A stretch of DNA of 64,000 nt from Taibaiella sp. KBW10 (GTDB taxonomy: Bacteria; Bacteroidota; Bacteroidia; Chitinophagales; Chitinophagaceae): contig NZ_QAJI01000003.1 in the NCBI RefSeq assembly GCF_003852495.1, positions 594,687-658,686 of the forward strand. Direction: 5' to 3'. The notes beneath the pieces were generated by a model. That model did no database searches. It was not told the origin of the DNA and worked only from the letters and a program-made list of their open reading frames with translations. Below are positions 17,770 to 27,262 of this stretch, piece by piece (position 1 is the stretch's first letter; every line of letters starts with the position of its first letter). The translations under genes were made by a program, and so were the position numbers.

Positions 17770-18555
17770 TTATCCTTTGATCGCAATCGTATAATACGCA
17801 CAGGTGGTAAAGAAATTACGGAACCAAGGGATGTTCGCGATGATCTTTGCTTGCTTTCTGCCCCTAAGGTTAAACTTATATTTATAGATCGGATTAATAA
17901 AGTACAGTAATCGGTTTTGGATTTGGTAGCCCGTTTCTGCGGTAATACGTTCAAATCTTTCTATCGAAATTCTGGTATCATATATTTCCAGGAATTCGGC
18001 CGGATCCATACCGCCCATTTTGATTAATTGCCGGTACAAAGGTTTTGGGAGCAAGTGTGTATATGGCACTTTGGATAATAGTTTGTGTTGCATTACCTGC
18101 TGATGTCCGCCAAAGGGCATTTGCCAGGGGGGAAACCCAAAAAAGATAACGCCTTCGGGTAACAACATCTCTTTCATCCGCTTGAATAATTTGGGCTGGT
18201 CGAAGATATGCTCAATAACATCTTTCAAGATGATGAGATCAAATTTTCCACCCAATTCTTCTGGACTGGTCAAATAAATATCTTTAGGGATGAAGAGGGC
18301 TTTTCCATCGGCTACCTCTTCGGCCATCCACTCATTTGCATTTTCTAAACGAATTTCGTCAAATTCTACCCCAACGGTGATACAACCTTTATCAATAAAA
18401 GGCTTTAAGACCCCACCTTCACCACAGCCAATTTCAAGTACCCGCATTCCGGGTTTCATTTTTTTGGTCTGCTCCAAAAAAGGCAAGACGTATGCTATGG
18501 TATTCTCTACCTGCATATCAAAATACCTTTTTCTATCTTTATGAAATTCAAACAT
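17770..18555 (-). CDS. Class I SAM-dependent methyltransferase
   Basis: A 261-residue protein with the SAM-binding motif I VLEIGCGEGG (39-48), an acidic residue at the end of strand 2 (VGVEFDE), motif II in FDLIILKDVIEHI and a post-II segment LLPEGVIFFGFPPW. This is the Methyltransf_11/23 type. Residues 125-260 carry an aromatic-rich extension (GGHQQVMQHKLLSKVPYTHLL) seen in relatives acting on glycans or lipids, but the substrate cannot be read. It is 30 nt downstream of nuoN with no terminator between, so it is the last gene of the nuo operon. Whether it has any role in complex I or quinone metabolism is unknown. Confidence 0.8.
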   Translation of the reverse strand: MFEFHKDRKRYFDMQVENTIAYVLPFLEQTKKMKPGMRVLEIGCGEGGVLKPFIDKGCITVGVEFDEIRLENANEWMAEEVADGKALFIPKDIYLTSPEELGGKFDLIILKDVIEHIFDQPKLFKRMKEMLLPEGVIFFGFPPWQMPFGGHQQVMQHKLLSKVPYTHLLPKPLYRQLIKMGGMDPAEFLEIYDTRISIERFERITAETGYQIQNRLLYFINPIYKYKFNLRGRKQAKIIANIPWFRNFFTTCAYYTIAIKG

Positions 18556-18585
18556 TTTTTTACATTAATTAAGCCAAGAACTATT

Positions 18586-19983
18586 TTATATCCAGGATAA
18601 AAGCATGTCTGGTGCAATCCCGAACACAATAATAGCACAAATAATAACGGTCATAACGACTTTGTCTAAGGTGGTGATTTCTGATACCAATTCCGGATCT
18701 CCCTGTTTAAAGTACATGGCCATAATCACTTTAAAATAATAGAACAGACTCACTGCTGCCATCACCAAAGCAAAGACCACTAACCAGAACGTATAGGCTT
18801 GTTCTAATGCGGCGGCAATCACAAACCATTTGGCGAAAAAGCCTGCGGTAAGTGGTATCCCGGCCAAGGACATGAGACAGATGGTGGCTACTAAGGCTAA
18901 GAAAGGATGTTTTTTGGCCAGGCCGTTAAAGCCATCGTAGGTATAATCTTTTAATTTCAACAGTACGCCAAAAATACCTAATGTGGCAATGGTGTAGGCT
19001 ACCGCATAAACAATCATGCCTTTCATCGCCATGGCATTACTACCAATCACGACAAACATCATAAAGCCTGCCTGCGCAATAGAGGAATAGGCCAGCATAC
19101 GCTTAACGCTTTGCTGGTATACTGCGGTGATATTTCCGATCAGTAAAGTAAGCCCTGTGATCACACCTAATAATAATACTTTCCAATAAGGATCGATATT
19201 GGCAAAGCCTTCCATAAACAAACGCATAAATGCAAAGAAAACGGAGACTTTTACAATCGTGGCCATAAAGGCGGTAAAGGGTGTAGGCGAACCATCGTAC
19301 ACATCGGGTGTCCAGAAATGCATAGGTGCTGCACTGACTTTAAAACCTAAAGCCACTAACATAAACATGACACCAACAATACCCATTACGCTTAATGTAC
19401 CTGTAGCATAGAAATTAAACCCGTGAATATCGAAGGTACCCATAGCACCATACAATAAAACGATACCCATTAAAAGTATACCGGTAGAAAAGGCTCCCAT
19501 AAGGAAGTACTTCAGTGCGGCTTCGCTACTTTTTAAATTACGTTTATCAGAACCGGCCAGGATATACTGTGGTATAGATAAGATCTCAATACCCAGGAAT
19601 AAGATCAATAGATTATTATAGGTAGATAATAAGAATACGCCGCAAAGAATAAAGAAGTGTAAAGAATAATATTCGCCTACATGCACGCCCACTTTCTCGA
19701 TACTCCGGCCGGTCAGCAGGATGTATAAGAAGGAACAAGCGGTCATGAGCACATTAAACCACAGGGCATAATTGTCGACACGCAACATTTTGGCAAATAA
19801 ATCGGGTGCCGCCTGCGCATTGGCCAGGAGATGATTATAATCTGCAAGCTCCCAAATATTAAGGCCTATTAAACCTAACATAAGGATCGCCGCAAAATTA
19901 GTCAGGCTCTTCTTTTCTTTTACAGTCAATGCTGCAAACATCATTAGTATTGCGAATACTGCGGTTGCTATTAATGGTTTCAT
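18586..19983 (-). CDS. nuoN: NADH-quinone oxidoreductase subunit N
   Basis: A 465-residue polytopic membrane protein of about 14 helices, one of the three antiporter-like proton channels in the membrane arm of complex I. The conserved acidic residue of helix 5 is seen in FLGIEILSIPQYIL. Other landmarks are KVSAAPMHFWTPDVYDGSPTPFTAFMA-type sequence around residue 220-240, followed by the conserved VKRMLAYSSIAQAGFM. Length and motifs are normal for the family. It is the last canonical nuo gene, 79 nt after nuoM. Confidence 0.95.
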   Translation of the reverse strand: MKPLIATAVFAILMMFAALTVKEKKSLTNFAAILMLGLIGLNIWELADYNHLLANAQAAPDLFAKMLRVDNYALWFNVLMTACSFLYILLTGRSIEKVGVHVGEYYSLHFFILCGVFLLSTYNNLLILFLGIEILSIPQYILAGSDKRNLKSSEAALKYFLMGAFSTGILLMGIVLLYGAMGTFDIHGFNFYATGTLSVMGIVGVMFMLVALGFKVSAAPMHFWTPDVYDGSPTPFTAFMATIVKVSVFFAFMRLFMEGFANIDPYWKVLLLGVITGLTLLIGNITAVYQQSVKRMLAYSSIAQAGFMMFVVIGSNAMAMKGMIVYAVAYTIATLGIFGVLLKLKDYTYDGFNGLAKKHPFLALVATICLMSLAGIPLTAGFFAKWFVIAAALEQAYTFWLVVFALVMAAVSLFYYFKVIMAMYFKQGDPELVSEITTLDKVVMTVIICAIIVFGIAPDMLLSWI

Positions 19984-20062
19984 TGTATATCTACTGATTA
20001 TTCATTCTTAAGAAGTCCTAACCAAATGCTTTATTTTAAAAAATACTTTATTCCAAAAGCGT

Positions 20063-21475
20063 TTATAATACTTGTAACAACAGATTAGGATAAACGCCCA
20101 ATACGACGATTACAATCAATATGATATAAATACTTATTTTTTCGTTTAGGCTCATATCGGCAATGACAAGGCTCTTTTGCTCGCCGTAGGCTACTTTCTG
20201 TACCATATTCAACATATATATGGCGCCAAGGATAATACCTAAACCGGCCAGTACCATGAAGGTAATATGGTTTGGATTGGTGCTTTCAAAAATACCCAGG
20301 AATAATAAAAACTCTCCGACAAATCCATTGGTTAAAGGCAAAGCGATACTGGAAAAAGTAATCACCACCAAAGCGATGGTCATTTTCGGTGCCGCACCGG
20401 CCAGACCTCCTAAAGATGCCAGGTCGCGGGTCTGATACCTGCGCTCGATCATATCTACCACCAACCATAAACCGGTGATCGTAATCCCGTGGTTGAACAT
20501 TTGTGTGATCACACCATTGGTTGCATTTTCGGTTTGGGCAAAGATCCCCATGATCATTAAGCCTACGTGGGCCAAAGAGGAATAAGCCACCAGGCGTTTG
20601 ATATCGGTTTGTACAATCGCCAATAGAGAGCCGTAAAGAATCCCGATCAGCGCTAAGATCATAATGATATTATAAAACTGCTCGTCTACATGAGGGAATA
20701 CCGGATATAACCATTTCATCACACCGAACAATCCCATTTTCACCATAAGAGCACTCAATACAATCGTAACCGGTGTAAGGGTCTGCTCATAAGCGGAAGC
20801 CTGCCAGGAATGTAAGGGGAAGATGGGCATTTTGATCCCAAAGGCAATAAAGAATAAGATAAACAGGGTTCCCTGACTGGCGATCGGTAAAGAAGCTCCT
20901 GTAGCCAGAATCGTATTATAGTCAAAAGAGCCATTGGGCGTCTGAATGTATAAATAGATCAGGCCGGCAAGCATCAATAAACTACCCAGAAAGGTATATA
21001 CAAAAAACTTGAACGATGTTTTGATGCGGTCTTTACCACCCCACTGTCCGGCTAAGAAATAAACCGGTATTAAAGCCAGCTCCCAGAAGAAGTAGAATAA
21101 TAATAAATCGTTGGCGAGGAACACGCCCATTAAACCACTTTGCGCCAAAAGCATTAAACCATAAAAACGGCTCGGCTGCTCTATATCTTTATTCCATTGT
21201 GCAATAAAGACCAGTGGAAATACAATAGCGGTCAGTAAGGTCATTAATAAAGCCATTACAGAACCTTGCAGGCTAAAGTTGGCCCCCAGGCTTGGCAACC
21301 AATTATAGTTGGCCTCAGGAATGCTTTCTTTAATACCACAAAAACTAAGTGCTGCCACAACAAGTGTAGCCAGTGCACCGATCAATGCCCATGTTTTTAC
21401 CGCCGGTGTCTTGCGAAAAGCAAAACTGGCCAGACCGGTAACCAAAGGAATAACTAAAAGTAAAATAAGTAACAT
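20063..21475 (-). CDS. nuoM: NADH-quinone oxidoreductase subunit M
   Basis: A 470-residue antiporter-like membrane subunit, about 14 helices. The key helix 5 Glu is in FFWELALIPVYFLAGQWG and helix 7/8 polar residues are in FGIKMPIFPLHSW. DIKRLVAYSSLAHVGLM is the conserved mid-protein motif. It sits between NuoL and NuoN in the membrane arm and carries one proton path. 63 nt after nuoL. Confidence 0.96.
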   Translation of the reverse strand: MLLILLLVIPLVTGLASFAFRKTPAVKTWALIGALATLVVAALSFCGIKESIPEANYNWLPSLGANFSLQGSVMALLMTLLTAIVFPLVFIAQWNKDIEQPSRFYGLMLLAQSGLMGVFLANDLLLFYFFWELALIPVYFLAGQWGGKDRIKTSFKFFVYTFLGSLLMLAGLIYLYIQTPNGSFDYNTILATGASLPIASQGTLFILFFIAFGIKMPIFPLHSWQASAYEQTLTPVTIVLSALMVKMGLFGVMKWLYPVFPHVDEQFYNIIMILALIGILYGSLLAIVQTDIKRLVAYSSLAHVGLMIMGIFAQTENATNGVITQMFNHGITITGLWLVVDMIERRYQTRDLASLGGLAGAAPKMTIALVVITFSSIALPLTNGFVGEFLLFLGIFESTNPNHITFMVLAGLGIILGAIYMLNMVQKVAYGEQKSLVIADMSLNEKISIYIILIVIVVLGVYPNLLLQVL

Positions 21476-21538
21476 TTGTATAATTTAAAATAACTGATCG
21501 CCTGAACTAATCAACAATAATGGTTTATAGTCGTCTAC

Positions 21539-23467
21539 TTAAGCATAGAATAATCCGAAAATACCTATCGCAAATATGATAATGATCCCGATGACCATAG
21601 CAAATAAATAAGATCCTACTTGTCCGCTTTGTAAATTTTTCAAACGGGTACTTCCCCATTGCACTAACTGGCCTACACCATTTACGCCGGCATCAATACC
21701 TTTAAGTTCTATAACATTATTTAATATTTTAGCGATCCATGCCATCGGCTTTACAATGAGGAAATCATACACTTCATCGATATACCATTTATTTTCCAGC
21801 ACTTTTGCCAAACCGGTCGCTTCTTTGAATTGTTCTTTTTTCGTTACTGCTTTCGCAATGATGATCATGATAACGATCAGGGCCGTGGCCACGGCCATTA
21901 AGGTCCATTCCGTACTGTGCGATAAATGATGCACATCGAAATTTTGAACCACAGGCGATAAATATTCATTTAGGAGGTGACCCACATTCAGGTGTTCCCC
22001 GATTACTTCAGGCAAACCTACATAGCCGCCGATCACGGATAATACCGCCAGAATAATAAGTGGAATGGTCATCGCCGCAGGGCTCTCATGCAGGTGATGC
22101 TTTTGTGCTTCTGTACCTCTAAAACTACCGGAGAAGGTATAGAAATAGGCTCTGAACATATAATAGGCAGTCATCAAAGCCCCTAATAAAGCAAAGTAGT
22201 AATACATAGGATTCTTGGCATATGCTGCTGCCAGGATCTCATCTTTGGAGAAGAATCCCGAAAAACCGGGTAAACCCGCAATAGCCAGGCATCCGATCAG
22301 GAAGGTAAATTTAGTGATCGGCATATGTTTGCCCAAACCACCCATTTTACGCATATCCTGTTCGCCACTCATGGCATGGATCACGGAACCACTGCCTAAG
22401 AACAACAAGGCTTTGAAGAATGCATGGGTCATGACGTGGAATAAACTTCCGACATATGCACCTACTCCTAAAGCCAGGAACATATAACCCAATTGACTCA
22501 CTGTAGAGTAAGCCAGTACTTTTTTAATATCATTTTGCTTGATGGCAATAGAGGCCGCTAATAATACGGTAGCTAAACCGATAATGGCAATCATATTTTG
22601 TGCCATCGGTGCCAGATTAAACAAAGCATTGCTACGGGCAATCATATAGATACCGGCGGTAACCATCGTAGCCGCATGGATCAATGCAGATACGGGCGTA
22701 GGACCGGCCATTGCATCGGGCAACCAGGTATATAAAGGAATCTGTGCACTTTTACCCATTGCTCCGATAAAGAAACAGATCGCAATCGCATTGGTCATTC
22801 CCGTTCCGATCATATAACCGGTGTCGGTCATCGTACCAATACCACCGCTTAATTGACCAAAGAATTCATGATAAGATGCCGTACCAAAATTATAGATCGT
22901 CAGCATCAAACCTACTAAGAAACCTAAGTCTCCTATACGGTTCATGATAAAGGCTTTTTTAGATGCGTTCGTGTATTCTTTGTTCTTATACCAGAACCCG
23001 ATGAGTAAATAAGAGGCTAAACCAACACCTTCCCATCCGATAAACATCACCACATAATTGGCTCCTAGAACCAATAGTAACATGAAGAACACAAACAGGT
23101 TCAGATAAGCGAAGTATTTGGTATACCCGGCATCATCGTGCATATAAGCTGTAGAATAGAGATGGATCAAGAAACCAATCCCTGTAATGATCAGCAGGAA
23201 CATAGCCGATAACTGATCGACCAGGAAGGCGAAAGGAACACTGAATTTCCCTACGCTGATAAAATTAAAAATGTGTACAATACCTTTATCCGGTACACCA
23301 CCGCTTTTCACTTCAAAAAAGATACCTAATGCTACACAGAAAGAAGCCAGAATTGCTACGCTACCGATGATACCGGCAAGTTTCTTTGGCATTGATTTCC
23401 AAAATAATCCATTTAACAGAAAACCGATCAATGGGAATAATGGTATTAAATAAACAAGTTGTGTCAT
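21539..23467 (-). CDS. nuoL: NADH-quinone oxidoreductase subunit L
   Basis: A 642-residue subunit at the distal end of the membrane arm. It has the antiporter-like core with FIGWEGVGLASYLLIGFWY (helix 5 Glu), GKSAQIPLYTWLPDAMAGPTP-type sequence near residue 240, and DIKKVLAYSTVSQLGYM. The C-terminal part (from about 540) carries the long lateral amphipathic helix region and a final transmembrane helix (LFAMVIGIIIIFAIGIFGLF) that pins it along NuoM and NuoN. Length and motifs are normal. Confidence 0.97.
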   Translation of the reverse strand: MTQLVYLIPLFPLIGFLLNGLFWKSMPKKLAGIIGSVAILASFCVALGIFFEVKSGGVPDKGIVHIFNFISVGKFSVPFAFLVDQLSAMFLLIITGIGFLIHLYSTAYMHDDAGYTKYFAYLNLFVFFMLLLVLGANYVVMFIGWEGVGLASYLLIGFWYKNKEYTNASKKAFIMNRIGDLGFLVGLMLTIYNFGTASYHEFFGQLSGGIGTMTDTGYMIGTGMTNAIAICFFIGAMGKSAQIPLYTWLPDAMAGPTPVSALIHAATMVTAGIYMIARSNALFNLAPMAQNMIAIIGLATVLLAASIAIKQNDIKKVLAYSTVSQLGYMFLALGVGAYVGSLFHVMTHAFFKALLFLGSGSVIHAMSGEQDMRKMGGLGKHMPITKFTFLIGCLAIAGLPGFSGFFSKDEILAAAYAKNPMYYYFALLGALMTAYYMFRAYFYTFSGSFRGTEAQKHHLHESPAAMTIPLIILAVLSVIGGYVGLPEVIGEHLNVGHLLNEYLSPVVQNFDVHHLSHSTEWTLMAVATALIVIMIIIAKAVTKKEQFKEATGLAKVLENKWYIDEVYDFLIVKPMAWIAKILNNVIELKGIDAGVNGVGQLVQWGSTRLKNLQSGQVGSYLFAMVIGIIIIFAIGIFGLFYA

Positions 23468-23515
23468 AAATTATATTGCTTAAGCCTTGCTATAAAATGC
23501 GGCGTTTGTATGCGT

Positions 23516-23815
23516 TTAGTTTTTCAGACGGTTCAAAATATTAATGTCTACCGAATTTACTTTCCGGAACATCATCACGATGATGGCGAGCCCTACAGCG
23601 ACCTCGGCTGCGGCGACCACCATAATAAAGAATACAAAAACCTGCGCTCCTGCATCTCCATGCAATTTGGAGAAAGCAACCAGCAAAAGGTTCACGGCAT
23701 TCAACATTAATTCGATACACATAAAAATAACGATGGCATTTCTACGCATCAACACCCCCATTACGCCAATGGCAAAAAGGCTAAAACTCAAAAATAAATA
23801 TGATTGTATAGGCAC
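23516..23815 (-). CDS. nuoK: NADH-quinone oxidoreductase subunit K
   Basis: A 99-residue subunit with three transmembrane helices. It has the conserved Glu residues within the membrane ([17 protein letters not shown] and AEVAVGLAI) that form part of the central proton axis. The start is GTG at 23815: no ATG fits the family N terminus ([21 protein letters not shown]), and no other start codon lies upstream in frame. Confidence 0.95.
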   Translation of the reverse strand: MPIQSYLFLSFSLFAIGVMGVLMRRNAIVIFMCIELMLNAVNLLLVAFSKLHGDAGAQVFVFFIMVVAAAEVAVGLAIIVMMFRKVNSVDINILNRLKN

Positions 23816-23836
23816 ACTATAAAATTTAAAATGTTC

Positions 23837-24355
23837 TTATTTAGTTTTTTCTTCTACAACTTCTTTTCTACCGATCACCATCGCACCCACCATAGCTGCT
23901 AAGAACAATACAGAACTTAACTCAAAAGGCAGTACATAATGTTCAAACAGGGTTTTACCCAATACTTTAATCAGGCCTATATCACCGGCATCGGTAATCG
24001 GTACCTGGGTAAGGTTTGCATAGCGGAAGGCCGATAAGATTACCAGCAATAAAGAACCGGCACTGATCAAGGCGGCAAAATGCACCAAACGGCTTTTCTG
24101 CGGCTCCGTATCGGTATTCAGGTTCATCAGCATGATCACGAATAGGAACAGTACCATGATGGCTCCTGCGTAAACAATAATGTTGACAATGGCCAAAAAC
24201 TGGGCATTCATGAGTATATAGTGCCCGCTAATCGCAAAAAAGGTTGCAATCAGGAACAATACACTGTTTACGGGGTTGCGGCTTACCACCACAAAGATGG
24301 CACAGACAATCGCCCATAAACTCAAAATCCAAAATATAATATCGTGTATATTCAT
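23837..24355 (-). CDS. nuoJ: NADH-quinone oxidoreductase subunit J
   Basis: A 172-residue membrane subunit with five helices. Landmarks are NPVNSVLFLI near the N terminus and the conserved helix-3 stretch VYAGAIMVLFLFVIMLMNL, which contains the pi-bulge region important for coupling. 9 nt after nuoI, so probably translationally linked. Confidence 0.95.
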   Translation of the reverse strand: MNIHDIIFWILSLWAIVCAIFVVVSRNPVNSVLFLIATFFAISGHYILMNAQFLAIVNIIVYAGAIMVLFLFVIMLMNLNTDTEPQKSRLVHFAALISAGSLLLVILSAFRYANLTQVPITDAGDIGLIKVLGKTLFEHYVLPFELSSVLFLAAMVGAMVIGRKEVVEEKTK

Positions 24356-24364
24356 ATTAGTCGA

Positions 24365-24892
24365 TTATCCTTTCTGTAGTTTTAAGCGTTTTTGTTTTAC
24401 CTGTTCATCGGTCAGCAGCATATCTTGTTTTTTGTACACAAAATAATCTCTGGTATAATTAGAAGGCATTACGGTCTCGGACATATAGATCGCATCTTTA
24501 GGACAGGCTTCTTCACAAAATCCGCAGAAGATACAGCGCAACATATTGATCTCGTATTTCGCCGCATATTTTTCTTCGCGATACAAATGCTCTTCACCCG
24601 GTAGCCGCTCTGCCGCTTCCATCGTAATGGCTTCTGCCGGGCAAGCCAGGGCGCACAGCCCGCAAGCAGTACATTTCTCTCTGCCTTCTTCATCTCTGTT
24701 CAATACATGTAACCCACGGAATACCGGGCTGAACGGACGGGTTTCTTCCGGATAATTAATCGTGGCTTTCTTCTTAAACACATGCCCAAGGGTAATGCTC
24801 AAGCCTTTCAGCAATGCAGGAATATAAATCTTCTCTGCAAAGGTCATGGGGCTGCGATCTACCGCCAGTGCTCTATTCGTTAATGATTCCAT
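24365..24892 (-). CDS. nuoI: NADH-quinone oxidoreductase subunit I (two 4Fe-4S clusters)
   Basis: A 175-residue ferredoxin-like subunit carrying clusters N6a and N6b, which pass electrons from NuoG to N2 in NuoB. The two Cys motifs are C74-x2-C77-x2-C80-x3-C84-P and C120-x2-C123-x2-C126-x3-C130-P. The N-terminal amphipathic segment (FAEKIYIPALLKGLSITLGHVF) packs on the membrane arm. Normal length. Confidence 0.97.
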   Translation of the reverse strand: MESLTNRALAVDRSPMTFAEKIYIPALLKGLSITLGHVFKKKATINYPEETRPFSPVFRGLHVLNRDEEGREKCTACGLCALACPAEAITMEAAERLPGEEHLYREEKYAAKYEINMLRCIFCGFCEEACPKDAIYMSETVMPSNYTRDYFVYKKQDMLLTDEQVKQKRLKLQKG

Positions 24893-24918
24893 TGCTATTT
24901 CTTTTGGGCAAAATGCCT

Positions 24919-25995
24919 TTACTTTTTATTTAATACAAATAAGATAACCGCTCCTGTTACCATCATATTGAACAATGCCAAAGGAATCAGTTTGGTCCAG
25001 CCTAAATTCAACAGCTGGTCAAAACGGAAACGTGGTAAAGTCCAACGGACAAACATAAAGAACAAGATAAATCCGATTACTTTGATCATTAACACCCCTA
25101 CACAGATCAGGGCAAAGATACCCGAAGGTACTGCTGCCTGCACGGCATCCATTCCCGGGAAATTATATCCGCCAAAGAATAGGGTGGCCAATACCGCAGA
25201 GGATATAAACATATTAATGTATTCTGCAAACAAGAACATCCCGAGTTTCATAGAGGAATATTCCTGATGATACCCCATGTTGAGCTCACTCTCACTCTCC
25301 GGCATATCAAAAGGGGCACGGTTCAGTTCCGCAAAGGAACAAACCAGGAAGATAATAAATCCTAAAGGTTGTTTGAATACATTCCAGGTAAAATAGCCTT
25401 CGTTCCAGAAGCCGTGTTGCTGTTCTACAATCGTTCTTAGACTTAAGGTACCGGTCAGCATCAATAAAGCAATAAGGCTCAAACCTAAAGCCAGTTCATA
25501 ACTGATGGCCTGAGAGGCGGCACGTATCGCACTCAATAAGGAGAATTTATTGTTGGAAGCCCATCCGCCCAGCATAATACCATATACACCAATACTCACC
25601 ACCCCAAATACATACAGAATACCAATATTAATATCGGCTACCTGTAAGGAAATGGTTCTGGCACCGTCTGCGGTATTGAATACAAAGTCGGGGCCCCAGG
25701 GAATAATGGCACTGGTCATTAAAGCCGTAAAGATGAACATGGCCGGTGCGAGCATGAACAGCCATTTAGTAGAATTATCGGGTATGATCTCTTCTTTAAA
25801 GAACAATTTACCACCATCTGCCAGGGGCTGCAGCAAGCCAAAAGGCCCTGCTCTTAAGGGACCGATACGATCTTGCATCACTGCGGCTACTTTACGTTCT
25901 GCCCAGGTAGAATAAGCGGCTATTCCCATAGAGGCTGCAATGATAATGACAACCAATACTAATTTTTCTAGGATCAAAAAAGTATCTATACTCAT
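24919..25995 (-). CDS. nuoH: NADH-quinone oxidoreductase subunit H
   Basis: A 358-residue membrane subunit with eight or nine helices that forms the quinone-chamber floor. Conserved loops are present: WAERKVAAVMQDRIGP near residue 31, FAELNRAPFDMPESESELNMG and EYSSMKLGMFLFAEY near 225-250, and RWTLPRFRFDQLLNLGW toward the C terminus. Acidic residues in the second group link quinone chemistry to the proton path. Confidence 0.97.
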   Translation of the reverse strand: MSIDTFLILEKLVLVVIIIAASMGIAAYSTWAERKVAAVMQDRIGPLRAGPFGLLQPLADGGKLFFKEEIIPDNSTKWLFMLAPAMFIFTALMTSAIIPWGPDFVFNTADGARTISLQVADINIGILYVFGVVSIGVYGIMLGGWASNNKFSLLSAIRAASQAISYELALGLSLIALLMLTGTLSLRTIVEQQHGFWNEGYFTWNVFKQPLGFIIFLVCSFAELNRAPFDMPESESELNMGYHQEYSSMKLGMFLFAEYINMFISSAVLATLFFGGYNFPGMDAVQAAVPSGIFALICVGVLMIKVIGFILFFMFVRWTLPRFRFDQLLNLGWTKLIPLALFNMMVTGAVILFVLNKK

Positions 25996-26044
25996 TTTTT
26001 TGTTTAAATTATTTCGTTTGACAGCCTAATCGTGCCGCGTTTGT

Positions 26045-27160
26045 TTACTGTTTAAAGTCGTCTGAATGTGCTGGTCCGGCAATACGGTCTAAATGCACAT
26101 TAGGTTGATTCACCTCACTTACCTGATGAATATCCAGGGTGTATAAAGGTTCTTTTCCGATTACTTTATCAATCAGTTTTTCTGATTTACCGGCAGACCC
26201 TACCGTACCGGCATAGTGCCCCTGTGCGATTACGGAATGACGGTTGATATTGCTCGGGCCTTCGATTACCCAGTCTTTGGTCTCTTTTTTCTCAAAACGG
26301 CATTCGTTACAAATCCATCCGGTAGTACCATTGCTTGCAGTAGCCACCTCTCCCCATTCATCTTTTCTTGCGGTCACACGGAATACTTCCGCCCCGCGCA
26401 TCCATAAACGCACTTCGCCACAACATTTAGGATTGCTACAGTTACGGTGTGCCTCCAATGGCTTAGTAAACCATACCCTGTTTTTAAAACGGAAGGTTTT
26501 ATCGGTCAGGGCGCCCACCGGACATACATCTATCACATTTCCGATAAACTCGTTGTCCAATGCATTTTGAATACAGGTACTAATGCGGGAGTGATCGCCG
26601 CGATCCAATACGCCATGTTCTCTTTTCTCCGTCAGTTGTTCTGCGGTGTATACACAACGATAACACAGAATACAACGATTCATGTGCAACTGAATGTACG
26701 GACCAATATCTTCGGGAGCAAAGGTACGGCGTGGAAATTCGGTACGGGTACCTTCTCTTCCATGCTCATAACCCAGATCCTGTAAATGACACTCCCCCGC
26801 CTGATCACATACCGGGCAATCCAGCGGATGATTCAACAGCAGGAATTCAGTAACGCCTGCGCGGGCATCGGGTACCTTTTCTGAAGTAATGTTTTTCACT
26901 TCCATACCATCCATAACCGTGGTACGACAACTCGCCACCAGCTTAGGCATCGGGCGTGGATCTTTTTCAGAACCCTTGCTTACCTCTACCAGGCAGGTAC
27001 GGCACTTACCACCGCTGCCTTCCAGTTTGCTGTAATAGCACATCGTAGGCGGCGCTACGGCACCACCAACTTTACGGGCCGCTTCCAGAATGGAGGTTCC
27101 GGGAGCCACTTCTATGGTGATATTATCTATCGTTACTTTAAATAATTGTTGTTCCGACAT
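26045..27160 (-). CDS. nuoG: NADH-quinone oxidoreductase subunit G, short form
   Basis: A 371-residue peripheral-arm subunit. A 2Fe-2S ferredoxin domain holds C41, C53, C56 and C78 (N1b). H111, C115, C118 and C124 hold N5. C163, C166, C169 and C213 hold N4. A further Cys set (C241, C246, C247, C284, C287) looks like the start of the molybdopterin-type Fe4S4 domain. The protein then ends after about 85 residues, whereas many NuoG proteins run to 700-900 residues with a molybdopterin-oxidoreductase body. The electron path from NuoF to NuoI (via N4 and N5) is complete, so the enzyme should work. Short NuoG forms occur in Bacteroidota as far as I recall. No frameshift or second fragment is seen downstream. 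Confidence 0.92.
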   Translation of the reverse strand: MSEQQLFKVTIDNITIEVAPGTSILEAARKVGGAVAPPTMCYYSKLEGSGGKCRTCLVEVSKGSEKDPRPMPKLVASCRTTVMDGMEVKNITSEKVPDARAGVTEFLLLNHPLDCPVCDQAGECHLQDLGYEHGREGTRTEFPRRTFAPEDIGPYIQLHMNRCILCYRCVYTAEQLTEKREHGVLDRGDHSRISTCIQNALDNEFIGNVIDVCPVGALTDKTFRFKNRVWFTKPLEAHRNCSNPKCCGEVRLWMRGAEVFRVTARKDEWGEVATASNGTTGWICNECRFEKKETKDWVIEGPSNINRHSVIAQGHYAGTVGSAGKSEKLIDKVIGKEPLYTLDIHQVSEVNQPNVHLDRIAGPAHSDDFKQ

Positions 27161-27262
27161 TGTTATATTGCTTCATCCCCTAAGGGATCGTTTTATATTT
27201 TATGATCAGCTTTGTTTTGCAACCGGTTCTTTAAGATTCGGTGCGCAACAGCGCGTAATCAA

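Noticed and set aside
26045-27160. nuoG as a pseudogene
   Set aside because: All needed Fe-S ligands are present, the frame is intact and short NuoG forms are known in the phylum as far as I recall.
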